A stretch of DNA of 64,000 nt. It comes from Toxotes chatareus (lineage: Eukaryota > Chordata > Actinopteri > Toxotidae). The stretch lies in assembly GCA_016801885.1 (NCBI GenBank), contig CM028893.1:12945950-13009949 (forward strand), given 5' to 3'. This document shows, piece by piece, positions 62,640-64,000 of this stretch. A program made the position numbers and the translations under genes. Position 1 is the stretch's first letter; each line of letters begins with the position of its first letter. The notes beneath the pieces were generated by a model, which was not told the DNA's origin, did not search any database, and saw nothing but the letters and a program-made list of their open reading frames with translations.

Positions 62640-63803
62640 GTCTCTGTCAGGCTCCAGCACAGCAACGGGTACCACAGTGATTGAATGTATGAAAGTCAGA
62701 GGCAGCTCCGAGTCCCTTCTTGACTCTCCCTCCACCTCCAGAGCCACCTCACCCTCGCAGATCTCCATGGAAACTGATGTCAAGGCATCCTCACCCTTCA
62801 AACCCCCAGGACTTATGTCCCCATCAAGTGGCTACTCCAGCCAGTCAGAGACTCCCACCCCAACTGTCCCACTCAATCAAGTGGCAAGTCAGGGGACATT
62901 GTCATCATCAGGGTGTAAGATGCGCCCAAAGATCCCAGAAAGGAAATCATCACTACCATCACCGAAGGACCCAGCTGCGAGATCTAGATTGTCCTTTGAG
63001 ATGCCTGGGAATGCACACCTGGAGCTGTCCTCTATCAAGCCAAAGCAAAAGGCCAGCAGACGGCATTCTGACACCTCGACAGCTGCAAAACCAGGAAAAA
63101 TCAGCCCCAGCTCTTCACAGGCCTTGCCTGTGGTTACCCAGAATGAGCTCAAGACTGTTAGGCTTCGCTCTGTCTCTCGTGGTGACCTAGAGGACTGCCC
63201 TGATGGTGCGTCTGACACCATCGAAGAAGAACAGCATGGCCGAGACCTAAGTGAAGTGCCCAGCCCCCACCCACTCTACCAAAACCCAAACCACCTGTTG
63301 CTGTCAAGCCCCCCTTGCCCAAACGGCCCATAAACCTCCTCCTCAAGTCTCCTTCCCCCTCCTCCACTTCTCCCCTCGCCCTCGACTCACCTCCTGCCTC
63401 ACCCGTGGACCGCCCTGTGCCTCTGGGCAACATCTACAAAGTCATGAAAAAACCCAAACCCAAAAAAACGCCACCGCAAACTTCCACAAATCCTTCTGTT
63501 GTCCCAGATTCAAATTCCACCACCACCCCACAAACAGCATATGATCATCCATTCCTCCCCCACTCCCAGTCTCTCTTTGATCTCCCGCCCCTCCCTGACC
63601 CGCAGCCTCTTCTGGAGGACCCAACTTTAGAGCCTGAATTTGAGGCAGACCCTGAAATCCGGCTTGGTCCCGAGGACGGAGGCTCACTCCCTTCTCCCTG
63701 CAGCAACCAGGAGGCCCCGGAGCTCCAGGACAAGAGCAAGACACTTCCCTCAAGAATGACAATCTCATGTCTGGCAGAGCTGTCAGACAAAAAGAAGCCC
63801 AAG
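62640..63803 (+). CDS. nhsl2: nhsl2 exon 7 (second large exon), with apparent -1 frame break
   Basis: The acceptor is TCTCCAG ending at 62639 and the donor AAG|GTGAGA at 63804. It is 1,164 nt as sequenced. It starts SLSGSSTATGTTVIECMKV, then SSESLLDSPSTSRATSPSQIS, LMSPSSGYSSQSETPTPTV, PERKSSLPS, RLSFEMPG, and VTQNELKTVRLRSVSRGDLED, all conserved NHSL blocks. The frame used to ~63254 stops at 63331-63333. The family continuation KPPVAVKPPLPKRP...LLLKSPSPS...VMKKPKPKK...CLAELSDKKKPK is in the -1 frame, open from 63255. One base is missing (or two extra) around 63255-63280, most simply in the C-run 63264-63268. With one base restored the exon ends in phase 0. PPLPKRP is a second class II SH3 ligand. 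The conserved PPPVPKKP expected next must lie in the following exon, outside the window. Confidence 0.9.
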
Positions 63804-64000
63804 GTGAGAAAGATCTCACTCTGAAAGTGCTTTATTTTTGTCCCTGTGGTTAAGTTCTTTAAGTACAACCTGGTGCCACACAATGTAAAAGTACAGTAGA
63901 GTTTGTCAGTCACTGATGCCCTGACTTTTAAGTGATTCTACTCACGTCTCAGAATTATTGCTGTGCTGAGTTGCTGTTAAAAACATTCGGACTCCTTTCT
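63804..64000 (+). other. Start of the intron after exon 7
   Basis: The donor is GTGAGA. Read-through would stop after PKVRKISL (stop at 63822). The sequence is A/T-rich and runs to the window edge. Confidence 0.75.

Larger units (their letters stand above)
16754..64000 (+). other. nhsl2: NHS-family gene locus, NHSL2-like, 5' short-isoform start to right window edge
   Basis: Span of one multi-exon gene read on the plus strand. Coding exons are at 16754-16808 (probable alternative first exon), 37826-38050, 50891-51033, 53127-53376, 60155-60337, 61330-62455 and 62640-63803. All introns are GT-AG and the phases chain without conflict (1,1,0,1,1,2,0). NHS-family proteins are cytoplasmic and membrane-edge regulators of actin remodelling; NHSL1 is known to act on the Scar/WAVE complex through Abi SH3 binding. 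Here that role is inferred from family membership. The choice of NHSL2 over NHS and NHSL1 rests on remembered protein sequence: exon 2-3 and exon 7 blocks match NHSL2 best. The gene is incomplete on the right, and any long-isoform first exon lies outside or was not recognised. Confidence 0.85.

Noticed and set aside
63255..63290. Programmed -1 ribosomal frameshift
   Set aside because: The direction fits, but the local AGC CCC CAC does not match the canonical X XXY YYZ slippery heptamer. A missing base is simpler.

Overview
This is vertebrate, almost certainly teleost (probably percomorph), genomic DNA. The evidence is interrupted coding sequence with GT-AG introns, abundant (CA)n/(GT)n/(GA)n microsatellites, decayed Tc1-like transposons and fragments of repeats common in ray-finned fish. 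It is not prokaryotic: no operon, ribosome binding site or CRISPR array was seen, and nearly all long open frames outside the exons are low-complexity artefacts.

The window is dominated by one plus-strand gene of the Nance-Horan syndrome (NHS) family. NHSL2 fits best: the block VNVF...VEELHQQAQLNLQSLLQ, the following EEQ...GQTFR, and the later blocks STATGTTVIEC, SPSSGYSSQSETPTPT and KPPVA.KPP resemble remembered NHSL2 more than NHS or NHSL1. Six coding exons with matching splice phases lie at 37826-38050, 50891-51033, 53127-53376, 60155-60337, 61330-62455 and 62640-63803. A seventh, short 5' exon at 16754-16808 (MGNSQRRPKG...) ends in exactly the phase the 37826 acceptor needs, so it is probably an alternative first exon. 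A 42-nt candidate at 22586-22627 is also phase-compatible. The gene leaves the window on the right: the last donor (63804) follows ...KKKPK, and the 3' exons are not present. The long-isoform first exon that carries the WAVE-homology domain in this family was not found. About 1,049 codons are covered, counting from the MGNS start.

Layout: 1-16.7 kb is non-coding (upstream region or intron of a longer isoform). 16.8-37.8 kb is a 21-kb intron rich in microsatellites, ending in a ~1-kb pyrimidine tract that runs into the exon 2 acceptor. 38.1-50.9 kb is an intron with two decayed Tc1 transposase remnants, a SINE-like fragment and a tandem duplication. 51.0-53.1 kb contains degenerate copies of the end of the preceding exon and its donor. 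53.4-60.2 kb is a repeat-bearing intron. 60.3-63.8 kb is dense coding sequence.

The main anomalies are an apparent one-base deficit in the last exon (near 63255-63280), the alternative 5' exons, and the partial duplications of an exon end plus splice donor. I found no evidence of a wholly novel system. These are the places I would look first.
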